A stretch of DNA of 64,000 nt from Acinetobacter sp. XH1741 (GTDB lineage Bacteria; Pseudomonadota; Gammaproteobacteria; Pseudomonadales; Moraxellaceae). Shown here piece after piece: positions 36,624 to 48,187 of the stretch. The stretch is from positions 744,001 through 808,000 of the forward strand of contig NZ_CP157428.1 of NCBI RefSeq assembly GCF_041021895.1, written 5' to 3'. The notes beneath the pieces were generated by a model. That model saw only the letters and a program-made list of their open reading frames with translations, was not told the DNA's origin and did no database searches. The position numbers and the translations under genes are program-made. Each line of letters starts with the position of its first letter. Position 1 is the first letter of the stretch.

Positions 36624-37912
36624 ATTCAGAGCCATCGGTTTACCACAAACGTCGTCATGCAGCCCGTACGACAGACGAATATCTTTTCCACCAGCTTGTG
36701 CCGTATTTGGGTAACAAGCGCCGATTGCTCCATCTAATTTTAGAAGCCCTTGAAATTACAGGGACACTTAATAGCAAGAAAAAGAATCCACCAATTTTTG
36801 CCGATTTCTTTGCAGGCAGTGGCGTCGTATCTCGCTTAGCACGTCAAAATGGTTATCGTGTCATTGCGAATGACTGGGAACCTTATAGCCATGCTCTAAA
36901 TCATGCGATTTTAGCTTGTGTGGATGCACCTGCTTTTAAAGAACTGGGTGGTTATCAAAAAGCCATTGATTATTTAAACAGGTTGCCTGAGGTTAAAGGT
37001 TGGGTAACACATAATCTTTGCCCACGTAATGATGATATCTACGACCCAACCCGTGACCGGTTGTTCTTTAAACGCCGTAATGGTATGCGTATCGATGCGA
37101 TTCGCCAGCAAATCGCAACATGGCAGGCACAAGGTGCAATTAATGATGTAGAGATGAGTGCTTTACTTGCACCATTGCTCTATTCAGCTAGCTTTGTGAG
37201 CAATACAAGTGGCGTATTTAAAAGCTTTCACCAAGGGTGGGGCGGACGTACACAAACGGCTTTAGAGCGTATTGAATCATTACTTTGGTTAACACCGAGC
37301 CGTTTCTGTGAGATTGGTGATCGTAAACGTCCAGCCGCTGAAATGTGGTGTGTAGATTCACAGCATTTAGCAAATCAGATGAGTGGTTTTGAAGTAGATG
37401 TTGCCTATCTTGACCCACCATATAACCAGCATGCTTACAGTAGTAACTATCACGTTTTAAATGCATTAACTTTATGGGATCAGGTTGATTTACCTTCACC
37501 AGATACCAAAGGTTATAAGAGCGGTATTGATCGTGCGTGGCGTAAAGAGCGTCCAAGTCCATATAACTCTTCTAAACATGCAAAAGATGCGTATGAAAAA
37601 TTACTTTCAACCATCAATGCGCGTTATATTCTGACCAGTTATTCGACCGACGGTAACATTGAGCCAAAAGACTTGCTCATGGCCAATCTGGAGCGAGGTA
37701 AGGTCACTTTACTCACTCAGGATGTTCCGCGTTATCGCGTAAGCAAACAACGTCAGTCAGAGCGCGCACGAGTGCTTGAGTTTATTGTGATTACAGATAC
37801 TCATGCCAAACCGGGGCCGCCGTTACGTCAATTGTTAGGCCAGCTTTACCACTTTGCCGAGCTAGGTGGTGTAGATACTTCAGGTAATAGTACGCAGCTC
37901 GCACTTTGGTAA
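36620..37912 (+). CDS. aamA: DNA adenine methyltransferase (D12 class), orphan
   Basis: A 430-residue N6-adenine DNA methylase. The SAM-binding motif I is FADFFAGSGVVSR (about 60-72) and the catalytic motif is DPPY (about 265-268, in AYLDPPYNQHAYSS). No restriction endonuclease gene is near it. From memory the A. baumannii enzyme at this position is AamA, reported to methylate GAATTC and to influence surface motility. It is embedded in the riboflavin operon, overlapping ribD by four bases and 42 bases ahead of ribE. That placement is odd for a mobile methylase and suggests a fixed core gene. Confidence 0.9.
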   Translation: MNSEPSVYHKRRHAARTTDEYLFHQLVPYLGNKRRLLHLILEALEITGTLNSKKKNPPIFADFFAGSGVVSRLARQNGYRVIANDWEPYSHALNHAILACVDAPAFKELGGYQKAIDYLNRLPEVKGWVTHNLCPRNDDIYDPTRDRLFFKRRNGMRIDAIRQQIATWQAQGAINDVEMSALLAPLLYSASFVSNTSGVFKSFHQGWGGRTQTALERIESLLWLTPSRFCEIGDRKRPAAEMWCVDSQHLANQMSGFEVDVAYLDPPYNQHAYSSNYHVLNALTLWDQVDLPSPDTKGYKSGIDRAWRKERPSPYNSSKHAKDAYEKLLSTINARYILTSYSTDGNIEPKDLLMANLERGKVTLLTQDVPRYRVSKQRQSERARVLEFIVITDTHAKPGPPLRQLLGQLYHFAELGGVDTSGNSTQLALW

Positions 37913-37954
37913 GCGCTGCAATTTTAGCAGTGTAAAAGATTTGGAGATTGAGCC

Positions 37955-38614
37955 ATGTTTACAGGCATTATTGAAAGTTTAGGTAAAGTAGAAAGCCTGC
38001 AAAGTGTAGGCGGCGATGTACGTTTGCGTATTCAAACCGATTTGGATATGTCGGATGTACATTTGGGTGACTCAATTGCAACGAACGGGATTTGTCTCAC
38101 TGTCATTGAGTGGGGGGATAACTGGTATGCAGCTGATGTTTCTCGTGAAAGTTTAAACCGCACGACTTTGGGCAACTGGAAAGTTGGTCAACGTGTTAAT
38201 GTGGAAAAAGCCATGCTGCCGACAACGCGCTTTGGTGGGCACATTGTAAGTGGACACGTTGATGGCGTCGGCGAAATTACCGTAGTGCGTGAAGATGCTC
38301 GCTCAATCTATTACGAAGTTACAGCACCTGTAGAACTTGCTAAATATTTAGCTGAAAAAGGCTCTGTGACTGTAGATGGTATTAGTTTAACGCTTAACCA
38401 TTTGCGCGGTAATATTTTAAGTTTGAACTTAATTCCTCACACAGCGGAACGTACCAATATTGGGACATGGCAAGTAGGCAGTAAGGTCAACCTTGAAGTT
38501 GATGTATTGGCGCGTTATATCGAACGTTTATTGCTAGGCGATAAAGCTGCCGAACAAAAAACCGAGTCAAATATCAGTATGGCTTTTTTAGCTGAAAATG
38601 GCTTTTTAAAATAA
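37955..38614 (+). CDS. ribE: Riboflavin synthase (alpha subunit)
   Basis: A 219-residue enzyme that dismutates two lumazines into riboflavin. It has the invariant MFTGIIE start and two homologous lumazine-binding repeats: GDSIATNGICLTV in repeat 1 and GSVTVDGISLTLN in repeat 2. It lies downstream of the ribD-aamA pair, followed by a strong terminator. No FMN riboswitch was found before it. Confidence 0.96.
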   Translation: MFTGIIESLGKVESLQSVGGDVRLRIQTDLDMSDVHLGDSIATNGICLTVIEWGDNWYAADVSRESLNRTTLGNWKVGQRVNVEKAMLPTTRFGGHIVSGHVDGVGEITVVREDARSIYYEVTAPVELAKYLAEKGSVTVDGISLTLNHLRGNILSLNLIPHTAERTNIGTWQVGSKVNLEVDVLARYIERLLLGDKAAEQKTESNISMAFLAENGFLK

Positions 38615-38633
38615 AATTTTGAAGTATTAAAAT

Positions 38634-38664
38634 AAAAAAACCGGACAGATGTTCCGGTTTTTTT
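38634..38664. terminator. Bidirectional terminator between ribE and the small convergent gene
   Basis: AAAAAAACCGGA/TCCGGTTTTTTT stem with a 7-base loop. Confidence 0.9.
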
Positions 38665-38677
38665 ATTTTTTGAAAAA

Positions 38678-38896
38678 TTAATGTTTGGTGAGCGTAACCG
38701 AATGTGTGCCGACCCAAGCTTTATGATGTTGGGTACGAGTAATCGTAAAGTCACCTTGTTCTGATGCTCGTGTAAGCAAGATCGAGAGTGAATTAAAGTC
38801 GTTATGACTCATATAAAGTTCTTGTGCTGAAAATGTCCATTGCTCGCCTTGATTAAGCTGCTTAATTTGCGTTGAAATCTGATGCGGAATGTCCAT
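38678..38896 (-). CDS. Small conserved hypothetical protein (72 aa)
   Basis: A 72-residue soluble protein without cysteines or membrane segments, starting MDIPHQISTQIKQLNQGEQW. It has a GAGG ribosome site 7 bases before ATG and its own terminator downstream, so it is probably real. I recognise no family; the pattern of short alternating strands suggests a compact alpha/beta fold. It is convergent with ribE and lies downstream of the coiled-coil gene, separated by 131 bases. Confidence 0.55.
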   Translation of the reverse strand: MDIPHQISTQIKQLNQGEQWTFSAQELYMSHNDFNSLSILLTRASEQGDFTITRTQHHKAWVGTHSVTLTKH

Positions 38897-39027
38897 TTTT
38901 TAACCTCATTAATTTTCATAAATAATTATGCGCTATTCTAATAATTGTTTGAACTACAAGAATATTATGCATGACCATTTTGTGACAATTAAATGTCAAT
39001 TTTATGACAGAGGAGGTTTTGAAAACT

Positions 39028-39666
39028 TTACTTTTCTATTTTTTCATCAGAAAACTTAGAATTCTTTAAAATGTATTCAATTTCTTCTTGAGCTGCCGAA
39101 TTGAGCTTAGCTCGGAAAGCCGTTACAGACTGTTCAATTAAACTCTCAGCTTCAAGTTCTAAGCGAATACGTAAACTTTCAAGCTCAGATAAGATTTGAT
39201 CATCGCTAATACTAAGTTTTACGCCAGAAGAGTAATTGACTGCTGGTGTCTCAGGATTTTTCTGATAACGCGCAGTTTGTTCAGCAACTTCTTGTTCTAA
39301 TTGACTGCGGAAAGATTGTAGAGCTTCGGTCTGTTCACCAAACTTACGAACCTCGTCTGCTTGTAATTCAGCAGCATAGGCTGCTTCAACTGCGCGCTTA
39401 TCGGCAAGAGATTTTTCTAAAGCAAGCTGACGGCGAATACGTGCTTGTTCGATTAGCTCTGCTTTTAAGTCAGCATAAGCCTGCTCAATGTTTTGTTGTG
39501 ATTCTAACTGTGCTTTTTCGTCATTGAGCACCCAAAGTTGTATGGGTGTCTGAGGCTGTAATAAATCACAAATGCGTGCCAAATCCTGTTGATAGGCATG
39601 ACGGACAGCTTCAGGCGCATTTAACCATCTTTTTTTAAAATCTTGCCCGACATTTAATGCCACCAC
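39028..39666 (-). CDS. Coiled-coil hypothetical protein
   Basis: A 212-residue protein. About residues 55-140 are a long, charged coiled coil rich in Glu, Ala and Gln (QARIRRQLALEKSLADK and EQTEALQSFRSQLEQEVAEQ), followed by a second helical part (about 160-205). No signal peptide or membrane helix is seen. The start is GTG at 39666 or the next codon, behind GGAG. It is downstream of holC, with a 38-base gap, so it may be co-transcribed with pepA-holC. Function is unknown. Confidence 0.6.
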   Translation of the reverse strand: MVALNVGQDFKKRWLNAPEAVRHAYQQDLARICDLLQPQTPIQLWVLNDEKAQLESQQNIEQAYADLKAELIEQARIRRQLALEKSLADKRAVEAAYAAELQADEVRKFGEQTEALQSFRSQLEQEVAEQTARYQKNPETPAVNYSSGVKLSISDDQILSELESLRIRLELEAESLIEQSVTAFRAKLNSAAQEEIEYILKNSKFSDEKIEK

Positions 39667-39704
39667 AGTTCTCCTTTGCTCAACAGTGTCTACATTTTAG
39701 CGCG

Positions 39705-41568
<1,864 letters not shown>

Positions 41569-41696
41569 CTATAGAAAGTTATGATGGATTAAAACATTGA
41601 AACACTTTCAAGCATAGCGTTGCAATGTGCGGTTTTATATTTTTAACATTCGGGTAAACTAGCATTCGTCCCGATTAGCCTTTTGGAAGTATTAAT

Positions 41697-42797
41697 TTGA
41701 TTATTCGGCGTTATCTCGTCAAGCAAGTGGTCTCTACCTCAATGGTGGTCATTGCATTATTGACCTTAATCATGATGGGTGGTCGTCTGATCAAATACTT
41801 TGGTGTGGCGGCGCAGGGGCGCTTAGATGTCAGTATTTTATTTAGCATCGTTGGATACCGCTTACCTGAATTTTTAACTCTCATTTTACCACTAGGTCTT
41901 TTCATTGGTTTAATGTTGGTGTTCGGTCGTTTATATGTTGATCATGAAATGGCTGTATTAAATGGTAGTGGTGTAAGCCGTCATCAATTAGCACGCTTAC
42001 TCATTCCCATGACGCTGGTTTATATGGTTTGTCAGTCTGTGCTTATGCTCTGGATGACACCATGGGGTCTTCGTGAATTTGAAAAATTAACGACCACCCA
42101 AGCAGTACGTACAGGTTTTGACTTGGTTCGACCACGAGAGTTTATTTCATCAGGGCCTTATACAATTTACGCAGGCTCACTTTCAGAAGACCGAAAAAAC
42201 CTCAAAGATATTTTCTTTTATCAGCGGTCTACTAAAGAAGGTAAGCCGGATGTGATGATTTTGGCAAAAGAAGCGACACGTGTTGAAGTTGCAAATGATA
42301 CCGCCAATGTGGTCGATCTGGTTCAAGGTCGTCGTTATGAAATTTATCCGGGGCAACCTAAATATACACAAGCAGAATTTCAGTCTTACCGTTTAAGACT
42401 TGAGAATGATAAAGACGTTAAGTTTGAAAGTAGTGAGGTAGAAGCACTTCCAACTTCAAAACTGTTGTCTAAAACAGATGATCCGATCATAAGAAGTGAA
42501 CTAGGTTGGCGTTTATTTGGTCCGTTTACCATTATTGTTGCGCTAATGATGTCGGTTGCATTGTCTGAGGTGAGCCCACGACAAGGTCGTTATTATCGTC
42601 TTATTCCATCTATTTTTATTTTCGCGAGCCTGATTGTACTTATGATTGCGATTAAGACTCGTATTAGTAAAGGTGAACTGGATATTTGGGCTTATCCAGT
42701 GGCTTTATTGGTTTATGCAATTGCAGCTGCCTTATTTTCACGTAAACAGAAATTAGGGCCGAAAATCAAGAAACAGATCAAGCGAGTGAAATTATAA
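41697..42797 (+). CDS. lptF: LPS export permease LptF
   Basis: A 366-residue inner-membrane subunit of the LptB2FG transporter that extracts lipopolysaccharide (here lipo-oligosaccharide). It has six helices with a periplasmic beta-jellyroll between helices 3 and 4 (about 130-260). The start is TTG at 41697, 8 bases after GGAAG; it gives MIIRRYLVKQVVST, matching family starts, and no ATG is near. Its stop overlaps the lptG ATG by one base. Confidence 0.93.
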   Translation: MIIRRYLVKQVVSTSMVVIALLTLIMMGGRLIKYFGVAAQGRLDVSILFSIVGYRLPEFLTLILPLGLFIGLMLVFGRLYVDHEMAVLNGSGVSRHQLARLLIPMTLVYMVCQSVLMLWMTPWGLREFEKLTTTQAVRTGFDLVRPREFISSGPYTIYAGSLSEDRKNLKDIFFYQRSTKEGKPDVMILAKEATRVEVANDTANVVDLVQGRRYEIYPGQPKYTQAEFQSYRLRLENDKDVKFESSEVEALPTSKLLSKTDDPIIRSELGWRLFGPFTIIVALMMSVALSEVSPRQGRYYRLIPSIFIFASLIVLMIAIKTRISKGELDIWAYPVALLVYAIAAALFSRKQKLGPKIKKQIKRVKL

Positions 42798-43867
42798 TGT
42801 TAGCACGTCGAATAGTCGCCAAATATGTGACGAAAACCACTGCGCTCGCAATGTTTGGTACCACCATTGTTTTATCTGTTTTACAAATACTGTTTACCTA
42901 TCTGGGTGAGTTAGGCCAGCTGAAACCTGACTATAGTGCATGGCAAGCTTTTATCTATGTGCTATGGGGTGCCCCTCGCTATCTGTATGAAATTTTACCT
43001 ATCTCTGCCCTTATTGGCGCCGTGATTGGGTTAGGGGCTTTAGCCTCTAATAGTGAACTGATCGTGATGCGTTCAGTTGGTATTAGTTTGTGGCGTATTG
43101 TCGGCTGGGTTATGCGTTCAGCTTTGCTACTTATTGTTTTATCTTTTGCTTTAAGTGAGTGGGTTGTTCCTTATACAAATGAGCAAGCGCAAAGTATTAA
43201 AAGCCATCGCTCGGTTGCAGCTTTAGGTGAAGTTAAAGGCTATTGGTCACGAGAAGGCCAACGCTTTATCTATATTGACTACGCGAACTCGCAAGGGAGT
43301 TTAAAAGATATTCAGGTGGTAGATTTTGATAAAGACTACCATTTGCAGTCTTTAATTAATGCAGAGCAAGGGAAGTTTATCCAAAATGGTCAGTGGTCTT
43401 TACAAAAAGCCAGCCAGATGGACATTCTCACAGATGGTAACTCGATACAAAACAATCATGATCAACAATCTTTAGGATTGGCTTTACAACCTAAATATGT
43501 GCACATGGTGACTTTAGACCCTGAAGACTTGTCTCCAAGTCAGCTGATTAGTTTTATGCGTTATATGGATGAATATAGCCAAGTTCCTAAAACTTACCAG
43601 TTAGCTTTCTGGCAAAAAGTTGCTTCTCCATTTTCACTGATTACGCTTGTGTTGGTGGCATGTTCTTTTATTTTTGGTCCACTACGTCAACAGTCAATGG
43701 GTTTCAGATTGGTGATCGCACTCTTTATTGGTCTCGGGTTTTATTACTTGCAGGACTTCTTGGGTTACGCAAGTTTGGTATATGCACCTTCACCTGCTTG
43801 GTTTGTACTTGTACCTATTGGTTTAATGTTTGTTGCCGGAAGTTATTTACTTTACCGCGCTCGCTAG
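42797..43867 (+). CDS. lptG: LPS export permease LptG
   Basis: A 356-residue partner of LptF with the same six-helix plus periplasmic-jellyroll layout. Motifs include LPISALIGAVIGLGALASNSELIVMRSVGIS (cited in part as GALASNSELIVMRSVGIS), the coupling helix that meets LptB. It overlaps lptF by one base, showing translational coupling. Confidence 0.93.
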   Translation: MLARRIVAKYVTKTTALAMFGTTIVLSVLQILFTYLGELGQLKPDYSAWQAFIYVLWGAPRYLYEILPISALIGAVIGLGALASNSELIVMRSVGISLWRIVGWVMRSALLLIVLSFALSEWVVPYTNEQAQSIKSHRSVAALGEVKGYWSREGQRFIYIDYANSQGSLKDIQVVDFDKDYHLQSLINAEQGKFIQNGQWSLQKASQMDILTDGNSIQNNHDQQSLGLALQPKYVHMVTLDPEDLSPSQLISFMRYMDEYSQVPKTYQLAFWQKVASPFSLITLVLVACSFIFGPLRQQSMGFRLVIALFIGLGFYYLQDFLGYASLVYAPSPAWFVLVPIGLMFVAGSYLLYRAR

Positions 43868-43990
43868 TTCAAAAGAATGAATGGCTTTCTCAATAATGGG
43901 TATTGGTGAAAGCCATAGGAAAAATTAGAGTCTTCACCGAAAATTCGGTAAGATATTGCGATGAAATTGTAGACAAAAGAGAAATTGATT

Positions 43991-45538
43991 ATGACGGATG
44001 CAACTGCTGGCAAGATCCCTCACGTTCTGGTCATTATGGATGGTGTTGGACACCGTGAAGCAATTGAAGATAATGCTTTTCTTGCAGCAAAAACCCCGAA
44101 TTTAACTGCAATGAAAGCAAAGCATCCAAATAGTCTCATTTCTGGTTCTGGTGAAGATGTAGGATTACCTGATGGACAAATGGGTAACTCTGAAGTTGGT
44201 CATATGAACCTCGGCGCTGGCCGTGTGTTATATCAAGATTTTACCCGTATTACTAAAGACATTCGTACTGGCGACTTTTTCAAACATGAAGTATTAATTG
44301 ATGCTGTAGAAAAAGCCAAAGCTGCTGGTGGTGCAGTTCATATTATGGGCTTGCTCTCAGAAGGTGGTGTTCACTCACACGAAGACCACATTGTGGCGAT
44401 GTGTGAGCTTGCATTAAAACGTGGTGCAAAAGTTTACCTTCATGCATTCCTTGATGGTCGTGATACTCCTCCACGTAGTGCTCAACGTTCATTAGAAAAA
44501 TTAGATACTTTATTTGCCAAATATGAAGGCAAAGGCCGTATCGCAACGATGATTGGTCGCTATTTTGCAATGGACCGTGATAATCGTTGGGATCGTGTTG
44601 AGCAAGCTTACCGTTTATTAACTGAAGGTGAGGCTGCTCGCACTGCAAATACTGCTGTTGAAGGCTTAGAGCTTGCTTATGCAGCCAATGAAAATGATGA
44701 GTTTGTAAAAGCAACTCGTATTGGTGATATCGCTAAAGTTCAAGATGGCGATAGTGTTGTTTTCATGAACTTCCGTGCTGACCGTGCTCGTGAAATTACT
44801 CGTGCATTCGTTGAAAAAGACTTTGCTGGTTTTGAGCGTAAAGTTGTACCGAACCTGTCTAAATTTGTCATGTTAACGCGTTATCAGGCAAGTATTGATG
44901 CACCTGTGGCATATATGCCTGAAGAGCTTAAAAACTCGCTTGGGGAATATTTATCTTCTCTTGGTAAAACGCAATTACGTATTGCTGAAACTGAAAAGTA
45001 TGCCCATGTGACTTTCTTCTTTAGTGGCGGCCGTGAAGATGAATACCCAGGTGAGAAGCGAATTCTAATTCCATCTCCAAATGTTGCGACATATGACTTA
45101 AAACCTGAAATGAGTGCTTATGAAGTAACTGATGAGTTAGTCAATGCAATTAACTCAGGCGAGTATGATTTACTTGTTGTGAACTATGCCAATGGTGATA
45201 TGGTAGGCCATACAGGCGTGTTTGATGCTGCGGTTAAAGCAGTTGAAGCAGTAGATACGTGTTTAGGTCGTGTATACGAAGCAGTGATGGCGAAAAAAGG
45301 TCATATGCTCATTACTGCCGACCATGGTAACGTTGAGCAAATGCAGGACTACGAAAGTGGTCAAGTACATACTCAGCACACAACAGAGCTTGTGCCATTT
45401 ATTTATATTGGCCCAACACAAGCGACAATTGCAGAAGGGGGCGTGCTTGCTGATGTTGCACCGACCATCCTTAACTTAATGCAGATTCCTGTACCTGCTG
45501 AAATGCAAGGTCGTAATCTGATTACATTATCTGCATAA
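43991..45538 (+). CDS. gpmI: 2,3-bisphosphoglycerate-independent phosphoglycerate mutase
   Basis: A 515-residue Mn-dependent glycolytic enzyme interconverting 3- and 2-phosphoglycerate. The phosphoserine nucleophile is in [14 protein letters not shown] (S67). Metal-binding motifs [21 protein letters not shown] and [10 protein letters not shown] are present. ATG 43991 is preferred over an in-frame TTG at 43985. It is followed after 15 bases by the CTP protease gene, suggesting co-transcription. Confidence 0.96.
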   Translation: MTDATAGKIPHVLVIMDGVGHREAIEDNAFLAAKTPNLTAMKAKHPNSLISGSGEDVGLPDGQMGNSEVGHMNLGAGRVLYQDFTRITKDIRTGDFFKHEVLIDAVEKAKAAGGAVHIMGLLSEGGVHSHEDHIVAMCELALKRGAKVYLHAFLDGRDTPPRSAQRSLEKLDTLFAKYEGKGRIATMIGRYFAMDRDNRWDRVEQAYRLLTEGEAARTANTAVEGLELAYAANENDEFVKATRIGDIAKVQDGDSVVFMNFRADRAREITRAFVEKDFAGFERKVVPNLSKFVMLTRYQASIDAPVAYMPEELKNSLGEYLSSLGKTQLRIAETEKYAHVTFFFSGGREDEYPGEKRILIPSPNVATYDLKPEMSAYEVTDELVNAINSGEYDLLVVNYANGDMVGHTGVFDAAVKAVEAVDTCLGRVYEAVMAKKGHMLITADHGNVEQMQDYESGQVHTQHTTELVPFIYIGPTQATIAEGGVLADVAPTILNLMQIPVPAEMQGRNLITLSA

Positions 45539-45553
45539 GCGATAGGTGACTAA

Positions 45554-46738
45554 ATGCTGCAACACAATATATATAAGGCTTTTTTTGTTAGCATATTGAT
45601 GTGTTGCAGCCAGTTTGCTCTTGCTGCTCCTGTTGTAAAAGAAAAATTATCGCCTCTGCATCCTGATTCGCCAGAATCTGAGGAAAGTTATGCAGAAGTC
45701 CCGATTGAGTCTATTCAACAGTTTGTACAAATCTATGGAATCGTTCGCGATAACTATGTTGATGAAAAGCCAGACGATGCTTTATTTTTGCAGGCAATCA
45801 AAGGCTTGGTGAGTGGCCTTGATCGTTATTCACGTTATTTGTCAGCTGAAGAATACCGTCAACTCATTCAATATACCGAAGGTGATCTTGCTTCGGTTGA
45901 TTTTGCCTTAAGTCCTGAAGCACATATTCATAAATGGATGATTCGTGATCTTAAAACAGGTTCAGACTCATATAAGTTAGGCTTAAGAAATGGGCAGACT
46001 GTTTTAAAGATTGATAATCAGGAACTTAAAAACCTAACCCAAGATCAAATATTTGGTTTGCTTTATGGGTCGATAGGATCAACGCTTCAAGTACAGACAG
46101 AAGAATCAAATAGTCCAATCAGTTTAGTGCGTAATAAAAAGATTGAAACCGATATCGAACCTGTCATGTTACATAATCAGGTGTTGGTATTAAAAATTCG
46201 AGTATTTCAGCAAGATACTGCCAATGAGATTAAACGTTTAATTGAAGAAAATAGTTCTTCACGTTTAAAAGCAGTATTAATTGATTTACGAAATAATCCC
46301 GGTGGATTGTTATCTGCTGCTGTTGAGTCAGCCGATTTATTTTTAAATCATGGCATTATTGTTTCTACAAAAAGTCGTTCAGAAGGCAACCAACAATTTC
46401 AGGCTTTACCCGGTAATGATTTTCAAAATATAAAAGTCGGTATTTTAATTAATCACAGATCTGCATCGGCAGCAGAAGTTTTTACTGCAGCAATGAAAGA
46501 GCATCAACGTGCATGGGTCATTGGTGAAAAAAGTTATGGAAAGGGTGTGGTACAGAAGCTTTTCCCTTTACCAAGTGGCGCGGCTCTACAAATGACGGTT
46601 TCACATTACTACACACCAAACGGCAATATGATTGAAGGGCAGGGTATTCAGCCTAACCAGACCTATCCCTTACCCCCAGAAATGAAAGAAGAAGTTTATT
46701 TAGATCGGGTTGCCGATCTACTTCTAAAAAAGAAATAA
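45554..46738 (+). CDS. S41 carboxy-terminal processing peptidase
   Basis: A 394-residue periplasmic serine protease. The signal peptide ends FALA-AP. A PDZ domain is at about 115-195, followed by the S41 catalytic core: the serine in NHRSASAAEVFTAAM and the general-base lysine in IGEKSYGKGVVQ. The gene follows gpmI and ends three bases from the convergent pilR stop, with no terminator visible between them. The linkage of gpmI, a CTP protease and an envelope role is common in gamma-proteobacteria. Confidence 0.9.
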   Translation: MLQHNIYKAFFVSILMCCSQFALAAPVVKEKLSPLHPDSPESEESYAEVPIESIQQFVQIYGIVRDNYVDEKPDDALFLQAIKGLVSGLDRYSRYLSAEEYRQLIQYTEGDLASVDFALSPEAHIHKWMIRDLKTGSDSYKLGLRNGQTVLKIDNQELKNLTQDQIFGLLYGSIGSTLQVQTEESNSPISLVRNKKIETDIEPVMLHNQVLVLKIRVFQQDTANEIKRLIEENSSSRLKAVLIDLRNNPGGLLSAAVESADLFLNHGIIVSTKSRSEGNQQFQALPGNDFQNIKVGILINHRSASAAEVFTAAMKEHQRAWVIGEKSYGKGVVQKLFPLPSGAALQMTVSHYYTPNGNMIEGQGIQPNQTYPLPPEMKEEVYLDRVADLLLKKK

Positions 46739-46741
46739 ATT

Positions 46742-48163
46742 TTATACTTCCTGTTCGGTTTCAGTATCTAACCCAAATTTCTTCAAACGGTAGCGTAAAG
46801 AACGGAAAGTCATTCCTAGTTTTTTAGCTGCTAAGGTTCGATTCCAGTGGGTCATGTTGAGTGCATTGAGCAAAATATCTTTTTCAATATTCTCTAAATA
46901 GCGTTCTAGCCCTTCAGTTGGTAATTTTTTTACAGCCTGAGGCGCAGTTACAGCGTTTGGTATAGTTTCACATACCGATGATATGGAGTTAGAGATATTG
47001 GCTCTTAGCGGAGCTGGATGTAAATGAGGTATATCAATCTTGGCATCATCACTTAAGGTAATTGCCCGCTCAATCATATTTCTTAATTCGCGAACATTGC
47101 CCGGAAAGTGTTGCTGTAGCAGGTACGTTTCAGCTGCATCGGTTAATTGTTTGGGCGGCGTTGCCCATTCCATACAAATTTTTTGGATGAAGTGGTTTGC
47201 AAGTAAAAGAACATCTTCACCACGTTCGCGTAAAGGTGGCAATATCAGATCCATTACATGGATACGGAAGAATAGATCCTGACGGAATTTGCCTTGCCGA
47301 ACCAGTAAATCCAAGTCTTGATGACTGGCACTGATCACACGAAAATCAACATCTATCTCTTGGTCAGAACCGACAGGACGAATCTTTTTTTCCTGTACTG
47401 CACGGAGCAGTTTGACTTGCATGCTCAAAGGTAATTCGGCAATTTCATCTAAAAATAAACTACCGCCGTGTGCGGATAAAATTAGGCCTTGTTTATCTTG
47501 AGTCGCGCCAGTAAAGCTTCCTTTTTTATGCCCAAACAATTCGCTTTCCATCAGTTCAGTTGGAATAGCACCACAGTTAATCGCGATAAAAGGTCCTTCA
47601 CTACGATTACTAAGGCGATGAACCAGATTGGCAACGACTTCTTTACCAGTTCCGGATTCACCAGTAACAAATACCGGTGCTTGAGAGCGGGCAATTTTTT
47701 TAATCGCGATACGTAACTGTTGGATAGGCAGAGAACGACCAATTAATAATTTATTTTCTAATGCAGTTTCTACAAAATCATGATCGGTTTTTTGCCGATT
47801 GAGTGCCTTTTGCAGTAATTGATCTAAATGAACTTGATTGACGGGTTTATTTACAAAATCAAAAGCACCTGCTTTTAATGCTGCAATTGCAATATCCATA
47901 TTGCCGTATGCAGTTAAAACTGCAATTGGGGTATTAGTGTAATTTTGAGAGACATGTTTGACTAAGTCTAATCCACTCCCATCGGGAAGGTTTAAATCGG
48001 TTAAGCATGCATCGTAATGAAACTGAGTAAAGAGTTGTTTGGCCTGTTCAACCCGATAAGCAAGATGTGTTTTAATCCCCATTCGTGCAAGTGTCATTTG
48101 CATTAAAAGGCACAAATCCTCTTCATCGTCTACAAGCAAAACCAGTGGTTGCTGTTCTGCCAT
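46742..48163 (-). CDS. pilR: PilR sigma-54-dependent response regulator
   Basis: A 473-residue regulator with a receiver domain (about 7-120; phosphoacceptor in ACLTDLNLPDG), AAA+ core (about 140-370; Walker A GESGTGKE) and Fis-type helix-turn-helix (about 430-465; NRTLAAKKLGMTFRSLRYRL). The sigma-54 contact loop reads GSFTGA rather than GAFTGA, which to my recollection is usual for PilR. It activates type IV pilin transcription with PilS. It lies 24 bases downstream of pilS. Confidence 0.93.
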   Translation of the reverse strand: MAEQQPLVLLVDDEEDLCLLMQMTLARMGIKTHLAYRVEQAKQLFTQFHYDACLTDLNLPDGSGLDLVKHVSQNYTNTPIAVLTAYGNMDIAIAALKAGAFDFVNKPVNQVHLDQLLQKALNRQKTDHDFVETALENKLLIGRSLPIQQLRIAIKKIARSQAPVFVTGESGTGKEVVANLVHRLSNRSEGPFIAINCGAIPTELMESELFGHKKGSFTGATQDKQGLILSAHGGSLFLDEIAELPLSMQVKLLRAVQEKKIRPVGSDQEIDVDFRVISASHQDLDLLVRQGKFRQDLFFRIHVMDLILPPLRERGEDVLLLANHFIQKICMEWATPPKQLTDAAETYLLQQHFPGNVRELRNMIERAITLSDDAKIDIPHLHPAPLRANISNSISSVCETIPNAVTAPQAVKKLPTEGLERYLENIEKDILLNALNMTHWNRTLAAKKLGMTFRSLRYRLKKFGLDTETEQEV

Positions 48164-48187
48164 TTCCCCAAAAACCTAATAAAAAAA

